Of a stretch of DNA of 16,165 bases, positions 7,368 through 14,247 are shown piece by piece. The translations under genes and the position numbers were made by a program. The notes beneath the pieces are model-generated. The model ran no database searches. It saw only the letters and a list, made by a program, of their open reading frames with translations, and was not told the origin of the DNA. Origin of the DNA: Lentisphaeria bacterium. Lineage in GTDB: Bacteria; Verrucomicrobiota; Lentisphaeria; Oligosphaerales; Oligosphaeraceae. Positions within the stretch are counted from its first letter, which is position 1, and each line of letters starts with the position of its first letter. The stretch is from contig JAEEXV010000412.1 in assembly GCA_016287975.1 (NCBI GenBank), positions 1-16,165 of the forward strand. Reading direction: 5' to 3'.

Positions 7368-8660
7368 TTAGAAATCGAGGCAGTCTTCATTCAGTAGAAA
7401 GTCGTAGATGCCAAGGCGGAGGATTCCGTTGTCATCTATCCACGGAGGGGTCATGGTTTTGGTTATGATGACCTTCCGGAACATATCACGGACGGCAAGC
7501 AGCGGGCGTTTTTCCTGGGCGGATTTGTCTTCCCCGTCGATATGCAGAGCCGACTGGATATAGTAGCGCTTCATTCCGCGGTTAATGACGAAATCGATTT
7601 CTGTAGCCTTTTGATGCCATTTGCCGATTTTGTCCTTTTCGGTCAGATGAACAACTCCGACATCCACCTGAAAACCACGGTAGATTAGTTCATTGTATAT
7701 CATATTTTCCAGGATGTGGGAATCCTCCTGTTGTCGGAAATTCAGGCGGGCGTTTCGAAGTTCCGGATCGGCACAGTAGTACTTGGAAGGATACTCAAAG
7801 TACTTCTTTCCTTTGATATCGTAGCGCTTGGAGCAACGAAACAGGAAGGCCTCAGTCAGTGCATTCAGATAGGCGGCAATTGTATCATCAGAGACCGATT
7901 GCTGCTTTACACTGACCAGTGTCCGGACGATTTTGCTGACATTCGTCAAGGAACCGACTGCAGAGCAAAGGACATCTGTCAGTTCCGCAAGGATATGTGG
8001 GTGGTTAAACTCATATCGTTCGATGAGATCTTTGAAAATCACTTCCGCAAAGAGGGCCGATAGATATTTAGCCTTGGCCTGCTCGTTTTTTTGCCCTAAA
8101 ACGAGTGGCATGCCGCCAAAACGAGCATAAGTCTCATAAGCAACAGCACGATCCCCGCCGACGTATTGGTAAAACTCGCGAAAAGACAACGGGAGCATTT
8201 CAAGTTGGTCGCCACGGCCGCGAAATTCCGTGAGGACATCCTTGGAAAGCATTTTCGAGTTGCTGCCGGTGACATAGACTTCCACATTGCCTAAATGAAG
8301 CAGCTCATTCAAGATGCCGTAAAGGCGCACTGGACGATCATGTTGGCGGAGTTCCTCCCTTGATATGGCGAATTGGATTTCATCCAAGAAAACATAATAT
8401 TGCTCACGATGATTTGTCAGACGGGAACGGAGATGGGCGCCAAGCGCATCTGCGTCCCGTAGTTCTCGGTTGACATCCGCATCCAGGGACAGGCAAATAA
8501 TGTGATCTGGCGGAACGCCTTCTTTCAGCAGCCATTCGTAAAATATCTTGAACAGCAAATAACTTTTCCCGCTTCTGCGCAATCCGCAGATGACCTTGAT
8601 CAAGCCATTCCCGCGTCGTTCAATCAATTCCTGAAGATACTTGTCACGATGGATATACAT
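7368..8660 (-). CDS. AAA-family ATPase with C-terminal DUF4143 domain
   Basis: A 430-residue protein with an N-terminal P-loop ATPase domain: Walker A GLRRSGKS at 26-33, Walker B YYVFLDEIQ at 88-96, and a sensor-like VTGSNSKML at 130-138 followed by RGRGDQLEMLPLSFREF. The C-terminal half has the DUF4143 pattern: FGGMP near 181-185, a winged-helix-like stretch after residue 200, and an EIDFVI segment followed by a YYIQSA strand, which resembles a degenerate PD-(D/E)XK nuclease fold. The function of this widespread, highly mobile family is not settled. The gene has no evident role in glycan synthesis, has its own 125-base upstream gap with AT-rich promoter-like sequence, and is clearly less GC-rich than its neighbours. 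I read it as a laterally acquired insertion that separates two glycan operons. It appears complete, without frameshift. Confidence 0.93.
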   Translation of the reverse strand: MYIHRDKYLQELIERRGNGLIKVICGLRRSGKSYLLFKIFYEWLLKEGVPPDHIICLSLDADVNRELRDADALGAHLRSRLTNHREQYYVFLDEIQFAISREELRQHDRPVRLYGILNELLHLGNVEVYVTGSNSKMLSKDVLTEFRGRGDQLEMLPLSFREFYQYVGGDRAVAYETYARFGGMPLVLGQKNEQAKAKYLSALFAEVIFKDLIERYEFNHPHILAELTDVLCSAVGSLTNVSKIVRTLVSVKQQSVSDDTIAAYLNALTEAFLFRCSKRYDIKGKKYFEYPSKYYCADPELRNARLNFRQQEDSHILENMIYNELIYRGFQVDVGVVHLTEKDKIGKWHQKATEIDFVINRGMKRYYIQSALHIDGEDKSAQEKRPLLAVRDMFRKVIITKTMTPPWIDDNGILRLGIYDFLLNEDCLDF

Positions 8661-8705
8661 TGTTTACACTCGAAAGTTGGTCAAATGTTTGGAGAACTTT
8701 CTAAT

Positions 8706-8720
8706 AATATATCATGTCAA
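8706..8720 (-). promoter_or_regulatory. AT-rich promoter-like element before the AAA/DUF4143 gene
   Basis: On the minus strand, TTGACA (8720-8715) is followed at once by TGATATATT (8714-8706), which reads as an extended -10 box (TGn plus TATATT). The two are too close to work as a -35/-10 pair, so the likely reading is an extended -10 promoter without a good -35, about 45 bases before the ATG at 8660. It supports separate expression of the ATPase. Confidence 0.35.
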
Positions 8721-8785
8721 CGTCATCATAGTGTGTGAAGTCATCCAGAGGACCGATTCCCAGAGAAAAGTCATGGGTTTGCGCG

Positions 8786-9784
8786 TTATCTAAGTTTTTG
8801 CAGTATCCACCGTTGGAGCGGAGTGGGTGAGATCCAGAACGCGAGGCCGAAGAGCCGTGCCTTCCAGGTGCCATGTCGCATGAGGAAGGGGATGCCGGTG
8901 CGGTTGAAGAACTGGGACTTGAGGAGCGCCTCAATACACTGGGCGCGGATTTCCTTGGAAACGCTGTTGCCCAAATGCGCCAGCATCACGAGCGAGGCGG
9001 CCATGTGCACGGTCATTCCTGGGGTTGGGTTTTCTTTCCATCTGGCAAAGAGGATTTCATTGGCGCGGATTCTCGGCAGGAGTTTCCCCGCAGTGAGGGA
9101 CAGCAACGCCGACCCCTCCCGGAAAATCCGCAGATAGCCGGCGGTTTTCGGGCAGATCGCCACTTTTCCCGCATAGGAGTAGAACAGGGTGGCGAAGAGT
9201 TCATCCTCGCCCACTGGAATTCCCTTGGCAAACCGCAAGTCCGCTTTTGCAATGACGGCACGGCGGAAGATCTTGTAGCAGGAACATCGGGCGAGCGAGG
9301 TGTATTTTCGGCCGAAGGGATCCGCCAAAATGTCTTCGCCAGTTGCCGCGGTTTCCGGCGGCAGGCGTCCCGAAGAGGTCCCGATGACTTGGCGACCATC
9401 TGCAAAGCAGTAGATGGCGGCGTGCTCGATGGCGTCGGCGTCCGGATGTGCGGCGATATCGGAGGAGAGACGTTCCAGGAAATCACCTTTCAGCGAATCA
9501 TCGGAGTCGAGGAACTGGAGCCATTCGCCGATTGCCAGATCCAGAGCGGTGTTGCGGGCGACGCTGCCCCCGCCGTTCCATTGGTGGATGGCGCAGAAGC
9601 GGGAGCCTTGCTCCGAGGTCGCCAGGAACTCGTCCAGGACGGCGGCGCTGCCATCCATGCTGCCGTCGTCCACGCAGATGCACTCATAGTCGGGACACGT
9701 CTGGTTCTGGACGGATTCCAGGCATTTTCGCAGGAATGGCTCGACGCCGTAGACGGGGATGATGATGGTGAAAAGCGGCGTCAT
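8786..9784 (-). CDS. Glycosyltransferase, GT2 family (GT-A fold)
   Basis: I start the gene at the ATG at 9784, which overlaps the stop of the preceding gene by four bases (ATGA), rather than at the in-frame ATG at 9808; the extra eight residues precede the natural family start. The 332-residue protein begins MTPLFTIIIPVYGVEPFLRK, has CVDDGSMDGS at 37-46 and a DXD-type metal/UDP-binding motif FLDSDD at 91-96, then GEDELF at 192-197, the usual position of the acidic acceptor-site motif. The last 60 or so residues contain hydrophobic and basic stretches that may sit on the membrane. It transfers a sugar from an NDP-sugar to the repeat unit in the cytoplasm. It is the last gene of the CDP-alditol block; a 125-base gap and the AAA ATPase follow. 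Donor and linkage cannot be inferred. Confidence 0.93.
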   Translation of the reverse strand: MTPLFTIIIPVYGVEPFLRKCLESVQNQTCPDYECICVDDGSMDGSAAVLDEFLATSEQGSRFCAIHQWNGGGSVARNTALDLAIGEWLQFLDSDDSLKGDFLERLSSDIAAHPDADAIEHAAIYCFADGRQVIGTSSGRLPPETAATGEDILADPFGRKYTSLARCSCYKIFRRAVIAKADLRFAKGIPVGEDELFATLFYSYAGKVAICPKTAGYLRIFREGSALLSLTAGKLLPRIRANEILFARWKENPTPGMTVHMAASLVMLAHLGNSVSKEIRAQCIEALLKSQFFNRTGIPFLMRHGTWKARLFGLAFWISPTPLQRWILQKLR

Positions 9785-11076
9785 GTGTTCAGTTGCCGTT
9801 GCAGCCATTCGCCGATGCGGGCGCCGGCGTCGTTTCCGCGCAACCGCATGGCCTCCACCATCGCCTGGCGCACCTCCTTGCGGGGGTCTTCCCCCCGCTC
9901 GACCAGCAATTCCAACGCCTGCTGGAGTTCCTGGAGGTCATGCGCCTGGTAGTACAAGTCGAAGAGCCGTTTCGACTGGGGGAAGGGTGTTTTCTTGCAA
10001 GTCGGGGAGATCAAGTGCAGGATGGGGTTGCCCGTGCAGGCATATTCCGTCAGGAACGAACCGCAGTCTGTCATCATCAGGCTGGACTGCAGGAACAGCG
10101 CGGGATAGTCGCCGGTCTCGCAGATTCCCCCCAATTCCCCCCACGCCTTGAAGTAGGCATCCACTTCGCTCTTGTCCCAGCCGATCCGTAGCAGCACCTT
10201 GCGCAGGTCGGGATGGGGCTTGAAGACCCAGCGCACTTCCCGGTGCCGCCGGGCGTATGCCAGAATCTCCTTTCCGTTCCAGTGGAAAGTCCCGTAGTTC
10301 TCCGCGTTTTCATTGCCAGGGACGTCGATGGACCAATGCGGCGCGTAAATGACTAGGCGTGGCTCCTGACGGGGAGGCTGGTCATGGAACACATCCAGCA
10401 TCGGGTGCCCAAGTCCCACGATTCTGGCGGCTGTCATCCACGGCTTCACGGCATTCCGAAAGAGCTGCGCCCATTCTTCATTCAAGATGAAATAGGCCCA
10501 GAGCGTGCGGTGGAATGGCTGCCGGGCGTCCATGCCCAGGTCGCCATAGTTCGGGACATAATATGGCACATAACAGGCCAGCGAGGTCTTCGCGGCGGTG
10601 TGGGGCCAGTGTTCTGGCGGCAGGCTCCAAGGCTGGTAGTAGAAAAGGATGTCTGCTTCCAGCGACTGGATGCTTCGGTATTTTCCGTCGGCGGGGTTGA
10701 AAGCCTCGACGGGGGTGATTCCCCGCTGGAGGAAGAACGCGCGGGCATTTGCAAAACGCTCCTCCCGTTCTTCGGGGCTCAGGGTGCTTGCCACATCATC
10801 CGGAAGCGTCAGTGCGACGGAGGGGGCGAAGAGGTCGCTGGTCTTCATCCAGTCATACAGGGACTGGACCTTCCATTTGGAGATCTCCCCCGCCAGAAAG
10901 ACCACCTTGAGTTTCTGCCCGGAGGCAACTTTGGCCCGTACGCGCGCCAGCGTCCTGCGATACCGCCGACGTGCCTGCCATACCGGGATGAACTCATGGG
11001 TCACGACCCAGCGCCAGTGGCCAAGCAATGAAATGACTTTCCGAAACAAGCCCACGGAGGAATCCTGCACTTTCAC
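9781..11076 (-). CDS. CDP-glycerol glycerophosphotransferase-like protein (TagF/TagB-type, GT-B fold)
   Basis: An in-frame ATG exists at 11154, but it would overlap the upstream gene by 82 bases. The GTG at 11076 overlaps the upstream TGA by four bases (GTGA), the same junction style as its neighbours, so I take it as the start (431 residues). The C-terminal half carries the family landmarks: YAPHW at 244-248 (like TPTWR in TagF), WVFKPHP at 283-289 (histidine in the KxHP place), and SSLMMTDCGSFLTEY at 331-345 (like the LITDYSS segment). An N-terminal region, VVFLAGEISKWKVQSLYDWM at 58-77, is the kind that precedes this domain in non-teichoic homologues. The family moves polyol phosphate from a CDP-polyol to an acceptor, making phosphodiester bonds. 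Only a TagB-like single transfer or short polymer can be guessed. The nearby cytidylyltransferase could make its donor. Confidence 0.83.
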   Translation of the reverse strand: MKVQDSSVGLFRKVISLLGHWRWVVTHEFIPVWQARRRYRRTLARVRAKVASGQKLKVVFLAGEISKWKVQSLYDWMKTSDLFAPSVALTLPDDVASTLSPEEREERFANARAFFLQRGITPVEAFNPADGKYRSIQSLEADILFYYQPWSLPPEHWPHTAAKTSLACYVPYYVPNYGDLGMDARQPFHRTLWAYFILNEEWAQLFRNAVKPWMTAARIVGLGHPMLDVFHDQPPRQEPRLVIYAPHWSIDVPGNENAENYGTFHWNGKEILAYARRHREVRWVFKPHPDLRKVLLRIGWDKSEVDAYFKAWGELGGICETGDYPALFLQSSLMMTDCGSFLTEYACTGNPILHLISPTCKKTPFPQSKRLFDLYYQAHDLQELQQALELLVERGEDPRKEVRQAMVEAMRLRGNDAGARIGEWLQRQLNT

Positions 11077-12272
11077 GAATCCGTCAACCTGTCCTGGAGA
11101 TTCATTCTGGAGCGAAGCATGACAATCTTCTGGATTTCTGCCAGCGCCCGGCATTTTGCCGCATATTCCCCGTCGTTCATCTTCAATGCCGCGCCAATGG
11201 CCTCCAGGAGCCCATGGAGATCCTCATACGGAAGGCAACTCTCTTTGGTGAATCCGTAGCACTGGGCGAACGCCCGATGGATGATGGGCGGAATGGAGAA
11301 ACCGAGGACCAGCTGCCGGGAGCCGCTGGTGCAGCCGTCCAGATAGTTCGCCTGGGTGTCTGGAGAGAGCAAGGGAAGGAAGAAATCGGCTTCCTCCAGC
11401 TGCTGGTACATCTGCTCAAATGTCATTCGACCCAAGACGTTTGCATTTCGCGGCAGGGTTTTTAGCAAATCCCTGTCGACGACTTTCCCGATGATGCGCA
11501 GTTCCAGGGCGTCCTCCAGGCCGTTTTCGCGGATGAGGCGGAAGAGTTCGGGGAAGTTCCGGGTTTTCCGAGAGACATTGCCGATGGCGATGAATACCCG
11601 TCGCGGCCCAGCGGAAAAGGCGCATTTCGCCTGCACAATGCCAAAATAACAGGGATTGAGCATGGGGACGGCATAGGCCCCGAAGTTCACCGAGGTCAGC
11701 AAAAATGCATGCTTCCGCAACGCCTCCTGCTGCGGGGAGTGCTCCCCCGTCGCTTGCAGCGCTTCCCGGTCCTGCGGATAGAAGTGGTGCTCGATGCCAA
11801 ACCAGTTGTCACGGCCGGAAACCATGTGCCCGCCCAGAAAGTCGCGCACCGTCCCGATGTAACGGTATTCCTTCAGATACAGGAACAGCGAGTTGTAGAA
11901 GATGATGGAAAAATCCCTTGCCTTCCGGCTTTTCAGATAGTGGCGGAGCCCCCAGATGGTCAGGCAGTAGTGGCGCGGCTTCACCGGCATCCGGACAAAG
12001 GGGCTGTCCGCCCAGGAGGCATGCCGGGTCAACACCGTCACCTCATAGCCGAGTTCCTGAAAATAGTGCGCAAACCCAGGCAGCGTTTCGCCATGGAAGG
12101 CGTTGAACTCGACCAGCAGCGCCTGCTTGCCTTTGCCAGGGCGGTGGAAGAATCGCAGGAACAGGAAATGCCATAGTCCCGTCAGGCATTCGCGCCAGTT
12201 CCGGAACAGGCCGCCGAGATACAGCGCCGGACGCGTCTGGTCTAGATTTTGCAGCAACGAAAGGAAGCGCAT
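11073..12272 (-). CDS. Glycosyltransferase-like protein, GT-B fold
   Basis: Start chosen at the ATG at 12272 (399 residues); a TTG one codon before is possible. This start has one of the few plausible ribosome sites, an AAGGG about five bases upstream. The N-terminal domain contains LLVEFNAFHGETLPGFAHYF and YEVTVLTR, a GT-B first strand with acceptor loop. The C-terminal domain contains VFIAIGNVSRKTRNFPELF, LELRIIGKV, and LGRMTFEQMYQQLEEADFFL, the usual strand pattern around the nucleotide-sugar site, then a DGCTSGSRQLVLGFSIPPI stretch at the position where GT4 enzymes carry E-x7-E. That motif is absent, so I do not assign a CAZy family. It lies 15 bases after the SDR gene and its stop overlaps the GTG of the CDP-glycerol transferase-like gene, so its product probably adds a sugar next to the phosphoalditol in the same structure. 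Confidence 0.72.
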   Translation of the reverse strand: MRFLSLLQNLDQTRPALYLGGLFRNWRECLTGLWHFLFLRFFHRPGKGKQALLVEFNAFHGETLPGFAHYFQELGYEVTVLTRHASWADSPFVRMPVKPRHYCLTIWGLRHYLKSRKARDFSIIFYNSLFLYLKEYRYIGTVRDFLGGHMVSGRDNWFGIEHHFYPQDREALQATGEHSPQQEALRKHAFLLTSVNFGAYAVPMLNPCYFGIVQAKCAFSAGPRRVFIAIGNVSRKTRNFPELFRLIRENGLEDALELRIIGKVVDRDLLKTLPRNANVLGRMTFEQMYQQLEEADFFLPLLSPDTQANYLDGCTSGSRQLVLGFSIPPIIHRAFAQCYGFTKESCLPYEDLHGLLEAIGAALKMNDGEYAAKCRALAEIQKIVMLRSRMNLQDRLTDS

Positions 12273-12287
12273 CAAGCCCTTGCCAAT

Positions 12288-13364
12288 TCAGGAGAGATGC
12301 TTTAGCATGTCCAGAGTTCGCCGGATACCGCTGGGGAGGTCGTATTTGGCAGTCCATCCCAATGCGTGCAGCCTGGTGGAATCAAGGCGGGCCTTGGTGG
12401 CCTTGCTGAACCCCGCCTGTTCCGTGGCATTGGGAAGCTGGAAAACGACTTTCACCCCGACTTGGGAGGCGATCTCCCGCGCCAGGTCCTTAAGGCGGAT
12501 GTCGGACTTCTCGTCGGCGATGTTGTAGGCCAAGCCATCCTCGCCTTTCAACAGCACGGTCAGGAATCCGGCAATGGAATCCGTGGCATACAGGTAGGAA
12601 TAGAACTGCTCGCCGGCGGATTTCAGGACAATGTCCTCCCCGTGCAGGGCGTTGCGCAGGAATTGCGACAGGGCCTTGGTGTCGGTGGGGAGCAAGGTGG
12701 GACCGTAGGAGCGGGTGAAGCGCGGAACGACTGCATCAAGCCCGAACTGCTTGCGATAGGCCTGGCAGAGCGCCTCCCCGCAGCGCTTGCTTTCCGGATA
12801 CCCCGCGCGCAGGGTGTTGCAGTCGATGTTCCCGCTGTAGGATTCATCGAACTTCTCCACGTCGCCGCGGTTCTCCCCGTAGATTTCATTGGACGAGGCG
12901 AAAGCGAAGCGCCGTGCCTGGCGCGCCACCGCGAAGTCCAGCAGGTTTCGGGTGCCATAGACATTCGCCAGAACCGTGCCCACTGGGTCGGTGGCGTAGG
13001 CGACGGGGTGGGTATTGCTGGCCAGGTGAATGACATAGGCGGCCTTTTCGGGCAGTGCTACGTCATCCAGCGGGACATTGATGTCCACTTCTACAAAGGA
13101 CAGCAGCGTCCCCCAATGGGATCGCCAATGCGAGAAGCGCGCTTCGAGTTTTTCCTTGCGTCGTCCCAGGGCGTAGATGCGGCAGCCGAGGTTGTTGGCG
13201 GCATTTCGGGTCATGATGGCGTCGACCAGAAGACTGCCCAGCATCCCGCTCGCGCCGGAAATCACGACCGTCGCACCGTCCAGTTGCTCCCAGGGCAGGG
13301 GCAAGCCGGCCAAATAGGACAGATCCTCCTGGTAGAGGGGATGGCTGTACAGTGTTTCAATCAT
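12288..13364 (-). CDS. NAD(P)-dependent epimerase/dehydratase/reductase, extended SDR family
   Basis: A 358-residue protein with the NAD(P)-binding G-x-x-G-x-x-G motif (GASGMLG at 37-43), HLASNTHP at 113-120, FASSNEIYG at 155-163 with the catalytic Ser, and the Y-x3-K pair YPESK at 189-193. PRFTRSYGP at 214-222 and the later ATDSIAGF stretch are typical of sugar-nucleotide epimerases and decarboxylases. The first 30 residues before the Rossmann strand are longer than usual. Its ATG overlaps the stop of the cytidylyltransferase gene by four bases (ATGA), so the two are almost certainly made together. In TarI/TarJ and Bcs1 systems the cytidylyltransferase is paired with a reductase that makes the sugar-alcohol phosphate; this extended SDR may fill that role or may modify the CDP-sugar afterwards. 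The reaction is an inference; the SDR identity is firm. Confidence 0.88.
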   Translation of the reverse strand: MIETLYSHPLYQEDLSYLAGLPLPWEQLDGATVVISGASGMLGSLLVDAIMTRNAANNLGCRIYALGRRKEKLEARFSHWRSHWGTLLSFVEVDINVPLDDVALPEKAAYVIHLASNTHPVAYATDPVGTVLANVYGTRNLLDFAVARQARRFAFASSNEIYGENRGDVEKFDESYSGNIDCNTLRAGYPESKRCGEALCQAYRKQFGLDAVVPRFTRSYGPTLLPTDTKALSQFLRNALHGEDIVLKSAGEQFYSYLYATDSIAGFLTVLLKGEDGLAYNIADEKSDIRLKDLAREIASQVGVKVVFQLPNATEQAGFSKATKARLDSTRLHALGWTAKYDLPSGIRRTLDMLKHLS

Positions 13365-14083
13365 TTCAGCCAGGTGTCCTTTTCTGCCTTGAGGAACGCC
13401 TTGAAGAGTTCCAGGTCATCCTTGGTAGTCAGTTTGAGGTTCTTGTCGGAGCCCTTGGCGAAGTAGAGGCGCACCCCCAGGTCGCTCATCATGGTGTTGG
13501 TGTAGGAGGAACCGTAAATCCCGATGCCCTCCTCGAAGGCCTTGCGGTAGGAGGAGAGCAGCAGGTCGAAACGGTAGGCCTGCGGGGTGGAGACGCGACG
13601 CAGCGTCTCGCGCGGGATGTATTTCTGGGTGGAATCTGGTTGTTCCGCATCGACCAAGAAGATCTGCTCGTTGTATGGGAGCGACGTGACGGCGTTGCCG
13701 TGCCTGCGGCAGACCGCGAGGACATCGGAAAGGACCTCGGTGTCCACCATCGGGCGGATGCCGTCATGGACCACCACGGTGTCATCATCCGCGCATTTCC
13801 CTTCCAGCGCAAAGACGCCATTGCGGATGGATTCCTGCGCGGTGCCGCCTGCGGGGACAATCCACTTCAACTTGTCGATGCCGAACTGGCGGGCGTAAGC
13901 CCAGACCATGCTCTCCCATCCATCGATGCACACCAACTCGATGGCGTCGATTTCAGGGTGGCTCTGGAAACCCAGCATGGTGTAGATCAGCACGGGCTTG
14001 TCATACACGTGGATGAATTGCTTGGGGATGTCCTGGCCCATGCGGTGCCCGGCTCCGCCAGCGATGATGAGTGCTATGTTCAT
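13361..14083 (-). CDS. IspD/TarI-like cytidylyltransferase (CDP-alditol or CDP-sugar synthesis)
   Basis: A 240-residue protein with the CTP-binding signature IAGGAGHRMG at 7-16 and PKQF at 20-23, then AGGTAQESIRNGV at 78-90, VHDGIRP at 105-111, STPQAYRFD at 165-173 and KGSDKNLKLTTKDDLELF at 210-227. These are shared by IspD (isoprenoid pathway) and TarI/Bcs1 (CDP-ribitol). A gene in a glycan operon, coupled to an SDR and upstream of a CDP-glycerol transferase-like gene, argues for the glycan role rather than isoprenoid synthesis. The segment YTNTMM at 194-199 stands where IspD has a Thr-Asp-Glu stretch, so a metal-binding aspartate of IspD seems to be missing or displaced. The reaction would be CTP plus a polyol or sugar phosphate giving a CDP-derivative and pyrophosphate. 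The gene follows a 164-base gap and may start an operon. Confidence 0.86.
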   Translation of the reverse strand: MNIALIIAGGAGHRMGQDIPKQFIHVYDKPVLIYTMLGFQSHPEIDAIELVCIDGWESMVWAYARQFGIDKLKWIVPAGGTAQESIRNGVFALEGKCADDDTVVVHDGIRPMVDTEVLSDVLAVCRRHGNAVTSLPYNEQIFLVDAEQPDSTQKYIPRETLRRVSTPQAYRFDLLLSSYRKAFEEGIGIYGSSYTNTMMSDLGVRLYFAKGSDKNLKLTTKDDLELFKAFLKAEKDTWLK

Positions 14084-14156
14084 GCGTGGAATGGGAGTGT
14101 CTTTGCGGCGGAAATGGAGTTTTTGGTCTTGCCGGTGGAATGGCTGGAACGCAGCA

Positions 14157-14195
14157 CGTCGCGCCTGTCTGCAGGATGCGGACTGCCGCGCGACG
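14157..14195 (-). other. Strong stem-loop in the leader of the cytidylyltransferase operon
   Basis: CGTCGCGC at 14157-14164 and GCGCGACG at 14188-14195 are perfect complements (8 bp). Between them an inner stem forms from GTCTGC (14167-14172) and GCGGAC (14178-14183), with one T-G pair and the loop AGGAT (14173-14177). The hairpin lies about 75-110 bases before the ATG at 14083. No run of T follows it on the minus strand, so it is not a usual intrinsic terminator. It may be a 5' leader structure that regulates the operon or protects its mRNA, or it may be unimportant GC-rich sequence. Confidence 0.4.
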
Positions 14196-14235
14196 GAACG
14201 CTTGTGTATTTTCTGTGGACTCTAAATGAAACCAG

Positions 14236-14241
14236 TGTCAA
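14236..14241 (-). promoter_or_regulatory. Consensus -35-like hexamer just after the pyruvyl transferase stop
   Basis: TTGACA on the minus strand lies directly after the stop codon at 14248, at the start of the 164-base gap before the cytidylyltransferase gene. No good -10 box is found 16-18 bases further on (CCACAG and neighbours), so this may be chance, or part of a promoter of another class. Confidence 0.2.
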
Positions 14242-14247
14242 CTACCC

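Noticed and set aside
8873..9952. 359-codon plus-strand frame opposite the GT2 and CDP-transferase-like genes
   Set aside because: It has no recognisable domain and is opposite well-supported genes, so it is treated as an antisense shadow.
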